From the NCBI GenBank assembly GCA_036245805.1, contig BTRK01000005.1:12338001-12402000 (forward strand): DNA of 64,000 bases, given 5' to 3'. Position 1 is the stretch's first letter, and every line of letters starts with the position of its first letter. The notes beneath the pieces were generated by a model that searched no databases, had not been told where the DNA came from, and worked only from the letters and a program-made list of their open reading frames with translations. The position numbers were made by a program, and so were the translations under genes. The stretch comes from Pristionchus mayeri. Its lineage: Eukaryota; Nematoda; Chromadorea; Rhabditida; Neodiplogasteridae. This document shows positions 60,374 to 64,000 of the stretch, piece after piece.

Positions 60374-61193
60374 ATGCTTCCTACGGACGAGTTGGCTCAC
60401 ATCATCGTTGCATGCATCCTGGCGTTCACTTCACTCGTGCTCAACGGCATCCCAATTGTTGCAATTTCAACACGGTATGGATATTTTCATTTTTGGCGGT
60501 GGAATTTGGTACCGGATTCGGAAGTCCAGGTTCTGGATTCTGGAAAGGATTCTGGATTCCGCTGCTCATCGGGCAATTTTTTTATTTATTTTGGAATTCA
60601 TCCTGGGCGCTCGCCCGTGTTTCAGGCCAGCGCGAGTGTGCTGAGTGATTGGACCACTTCCTTTGAATCAATCCGTCCTTAAGTGTAGATCATGATAGTT
60701 ACCAATACATTCGCAGGACTCCAACTCACCTGCGCTCTTATGCGATCTTTCTTATAAACACAGCGATCGTCGACACGACAGCTGCAATCATCAGTGCCGC
60801 AGTCGTGCTCAGGTACAATAGGTCGCTCATGGAGTTCAGTATCATTATAATACTAAGTGTTTGTCGTGCAATGGCATATGATATTGGAGGAACTGGAATA
60901 TACAGTGGCGCTCGAGCACTTTGCCAATCTAATGTATTAGGTTGGTTCAAAAGTTTCTGACTATTTTCATGTTCGGGCATTTTGACGTACCCCGTCCATC
61001 TTATTCAGCCAATCAACTAATTGTTATTCATAGTTGATGAAGGCTTGGAAATACTTTTTACGCGATACAATATTGGGCCAATTCGATCAGCAAGGATGAC
61101 ACTATTCACAGTCAAACTCTAAATTGTTCTTGATTACTGTATAAAGAAATATCATAACGTCTGTATGTCCGTCTGTCCGTCTGTCTGTCCGTC

Positions 61194-61225
<32 letters not shown>

Positions 61226-63547
61226 CGTCTGTCTGTCACTTTTTTTTTTTAAATCGCTCTAATTCGCTTGCAAATCATCCTATGTGTCTAAGACCTTGAT
61301 CATATAAAAACCCTTGACGAGCGCTTTCAAAATTTGATCTTTGATCTTTGTAGTTTGTAGTTTGACCTTTTCATTCAAATGGCTCTAACTCGGCTCAAAC
61401 GTATCCATGCAACTTCGGACCTTGACCATTGGCATCCCCGCGATGAGCACTTCCAAAATTTTAAACTTGATCTTTGATCTTTGATCTCTTTCTTCAAATC
61501 GCTCTAACTCGGCTCAAAATCATCCTACAGCGCTACGACCTTGACCGTTGGCATCCCCACGATGAGCACTTCCAAAATTTTAAACTTGATCTTTGATCTT
61601 TGATCTTTGATCTTTTTCTTCAAATCGCTCTAGCTTTGCTCAAACACGTCCGTGTGACGTCGGACCTTGACCGTTGGCATCCCCATGGCGAGCGCTTTTA
61701 AAGTTTGATCTTTGTAGTTTGTAGTTTGATCTTTTTCTTCAAATGGCTCTAACTTGCTTCAAAGTCATCGTAGAAGGTTAGGACCTTGACCGTTGGCATC
61801 CCCATGGCGAGCGCTTTTAAAGTTTGATCTTTGTAGTTTGTAGTTTGATCTTTTTCTTCAATTCGCTCTAACTCGCTTCAATATCATCGTAGAAGGATAG
61901 GACCTTGACCGCTGGCAATCCCATAGCGAGCGCTTTTAAAATATGAAACTTGATCTTTGATCTCTTTTCTTCAAATCGCTCTAACTTGGCTCAAACACGT
62001 CCGTGTGGCGTCGGACCTTGACCGTTAGCATCCTCACGACGAACACTTTCAGCACACCACACAACATGGTGCATTTTACAAAATTGCAGAAAACTCAAAT
62101 GCACCCCGTGCACCACCCGCCACACCATCCCAACCTGCTCTCACTCCCCGCAGCGTAAGCGTTGTGAAAGGCTCGTCAGGCCTAGGGTGATTCGAAAATG
62201 TTGGGATGGGGCGAAACATCGAAATCAGCACTTTTTGTTGTTTCTTTTTTCTCACTCCCAATGAAGACCCGGTTTGTCACGTTTAACCGAACAAGCAACT
62301 TTTGCCCTACTACATATATGTTGGACAAATTAAGGAGGTCTCAAATATCTAAGAAGTTGAGCTCAATCAAAAACTCCGAAAAACACCATTTTCGGCATGT
62401 TTTCCGGTACTCCACCACTACTGACGTCACTAAAACTATAGATGAATCGAAATAGGCTAGGAGAAATTATGAAAAATAAATAGTCAGAAACTTTTGAACC
62501 AACCTAATAACTTGTTTACAACACAAGAAAACAATAAGATATTCTGAAATTACATATCAAATAATTTTTACGACCAATACAATATTGAGAATAACGTCTT
62601 GAAGAAATGCTTCCAACCGATGCTTCCAACCCCGAGCGATCGCATATCGGGAGTAATCTCGAAATGCGATCGAGATTACTCCCGAAAAACGCCTGTAGGG
62701 GTAAACATTTTTCCCGAAACGAGTCCGAAAAACGTTCGCTGCGGGCAGGTAAGATATGCAAAACCATTGCTATGCAAAAACGAGATTTTTACATGCGTTT
62801 CCCACATATGCGTGATTGTCCAAATGTGGTTTAAAAAGCATAAATGTGAAAAGTGATTTTTTCATGCCCTTGGTGCAAATTTCGAGATCGTGTTTCCATA
62901 TTCTCAGGATCTTCTGGTATCGTGATGACGATCATTTTGACGTGTCTCTAGCTTCTCTAGAAGCTGAAATATGAATTTTCAACCTCGATTTTGCAGCAAA
63001 GCAGCAGCCAATGTGCGACCGAGCAGCAACTTCAAATTTATTTTTTTTCTTGGTAGTCCTCAGTCATACCTCCAACCTCTGAAAATTTGGCTAGCTAGAA
63101 AATATTCATGTAAGACCAATGCCGTTTTGAAAAAAATACAGTTTAGTCGCGTCATCGGCGAGTGTGCGATTGCGTCATACCCCAATATGAAATAGAAAAA
63201 TATCTGAGGAATTTGGTGCATAACATCCTAGTAGCATAATTAAAATTTTCCTAGTTAAAAAAACCAAAAAAAATTTAAACCCATTCCAAAGGTATCCGGT
63301 GACTTATGCTTACGACTGTACCTAAATATCATTGTATTAATCAATGGTGGTGATGGGTGACTTGAGATCATTTTTTTTGAGAAAAATGGATTTTTCAGGG
63401 ATTCCCTCAGAATGGAAGTGGTGTGAAAATCCGGATTATCTTTATCCGTATGAATGCGCAGGTTTGCGAACGTGGACGGCTTCCTCGTCTTCGCAGATTG
63501 CGGGCCCTGCAAGATGCTGGGCGCGCGAGTGTGTCACGCCATGATGG
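60374..63547 (+). CDS. 7TM chemoreceptor (srd/str-like), 5' part
   Basis: Three exons in phase: 60,374-60,474 (TM1: IIVACILAFTSLVLNGIPIV), 60,717-60,812 (RTPTHLRSYAIFLINTAIVDTTAAII, TM2), and 63,462-63,547 (CGPCKMLGARVCHAMM). TP.HLRSYAIFLIN.AIVD and the GPC...C pattern are typical of the nematode str/srd chemoreceptor superfamily; GPC.. suggests srd. The rest of the gene lies beyond the window or in an exon I could not see after 63,547. Expressed probably in chemosensory neurons (family knowledge). Intron 2 holds element M7. Confidence 0.75.
60937..62507. mobile_element. Mariner-type element (M7) carrying a minisatellite
   Basis: 1,571 bp with ends TTAGGTTGGTTCAAAAGTTT on both sides (inverted) and TA at 60,935-60,936 and 62,508-62,509. 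Inside are a (CTGT/CCGT)n tract (about 61,160-61,240) and about seven units of a minisatellite. No transposase. Confidence 0.85.
61160..62050. repeat. Microsatellite and 110-120-bp minisatellite inside M7
   Basis: A GTCTGTCC-type tract is followed by about seven diverged tandem units, each with GACCTTGACCGTTGGCAT, GCGCTTTTAAA or CACTTCCAAAATTTTAAA, TTTGATCTTTGATCTTT, and TCAAATCGCTCTAACTCG. Confidence 0.85.
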
Positions 63548-64000
63548 GTGAGCTAACACATTGCTTACGAAATGACGTTGTCAATTTTAAGATAGAACAT
63601 GAACTTAAAGATAATATCATAGTAATGGTGAGTTAATAAAGGGACAAAAGCTATGGATCTACTCGGCAACTAGTGTATGCAGTTGACATTTTAAATACTT
63701 TACCCATTCTCAATGTGATAATATTGTAATGACGTCATAGTTAAATCTTCGTAGAGCAAGCGGCGGAAAATGAAGTACGCCAGAGCTGTATTATTCGAAC
63801 TCTCTTGAACCATATCGAAGGATTGTCAAATCGTGATTAGCCATATTCAGCATTCTCACTTGCATATATCTTAATCGCAGCATAAAATACGCAAAACAAG
63901 CGCCATTAGTTTGGACGGAATGGATACATTGAACACGATAAAGAGGGATAATACGTAATTTTGATCGTATTTTAGTGGACCCGAAGTGAATGGAAAGTAG
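63548..64000. other. Downstream intron or spacer
   Basis: AT-rich; no exon continuing the chemoreceptor is recognised before the window ends. Confidence 0.4.

Noticed and set aside
60343..60682. Three overlapping ORFs of about 100 codons
   Set aside because: Shadows of chemoreceptor exon 1 and its intron; only the frame from 60,374 has transmembrane and splice support.
61160..62050. CRISPR array
   Set aside because: Diverged tandem units without uniform repeat/spacer alternation, in a eukaryotic transposable element.

Overview
The window is nuclear DNA of a nematode. The evidence is many short exons (about 50-140 nt) split by small introns with TTTCAG-type acceptors, an insulin-like peptide gene, 7TM chemoreceptor genes and spliced-leader-like acceptors directly before start codons. 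A diplogastrid such as Pristionchus is an inference, not shown. Gene models were built by hand from splice sites, reading phase and family motifs.

Layout. 1-9.6 kb is a repeat-rich patch: a LINE reverse-transcriptase stub, two decayed copies of a segment holding the 3' half of an F-box-type gene, a degenerate spliced gene and TA-flanked inverted-repeat elements. 9.6-10.9 kb (-) is a complete ML-domain (MD-2/NPC2-like) secreted protein gene. 13.0-13.6 kb (+) is a complete insulin-like peptide gene. 14.1-16.0 kb (-) is an F-box gene. 16.4-18.0 kb is a large palindrome. 19.1-30.4 kb (-) is a 7TM chemoreceptor-like gene with a Maverick/Polinton in one intron. 32.3-37.6 kb (-) is a poly(ADP-ribose) glycohydrolase gene. 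41.8-51.2 kb (+) is a CLC chloride channel gene. 52.4-59.7 kb (+) encodes a secreted, probably GPI-anchored protein of unrecognised family. 60.4 kb to beyond the window end (+) is the 5' part of a srd/str-like chemoreceptor.

The most notable object is the Maverick (19,529-27,972; 8,444 bp). It has 82-bp terminal inverted repeats (80/82 identical), AG...CT ends and a perfect 6-bp target-site duplication ATTAAC. It carries a virion and integration set: packaging ATPase, minor capsid protein, small basic virion protein, major capsid protein, retroviral-type integrase, adenain-like protease, zinc-finger protein, and small ORFs including one membrane protein. I see no DNA polymerase B and no fusogen-sized ORF. 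Several genes are interrupted by frameshifts or in-frame TGA, while the major capsid and protease genes are open. A nested stem structure sits between the convergent capsid and integrase genes.

Around the conserved genes the introns are loaded with non-autonomous DNA elements. Nine have TA target duplications and mariner/Tc1-like inverted ends, and about seven are long foldback palindromes. One 5-kb intron of the GPI-anchored gene is almost entirely palindromes and would fold into long double-stranded RNA if transcribed.
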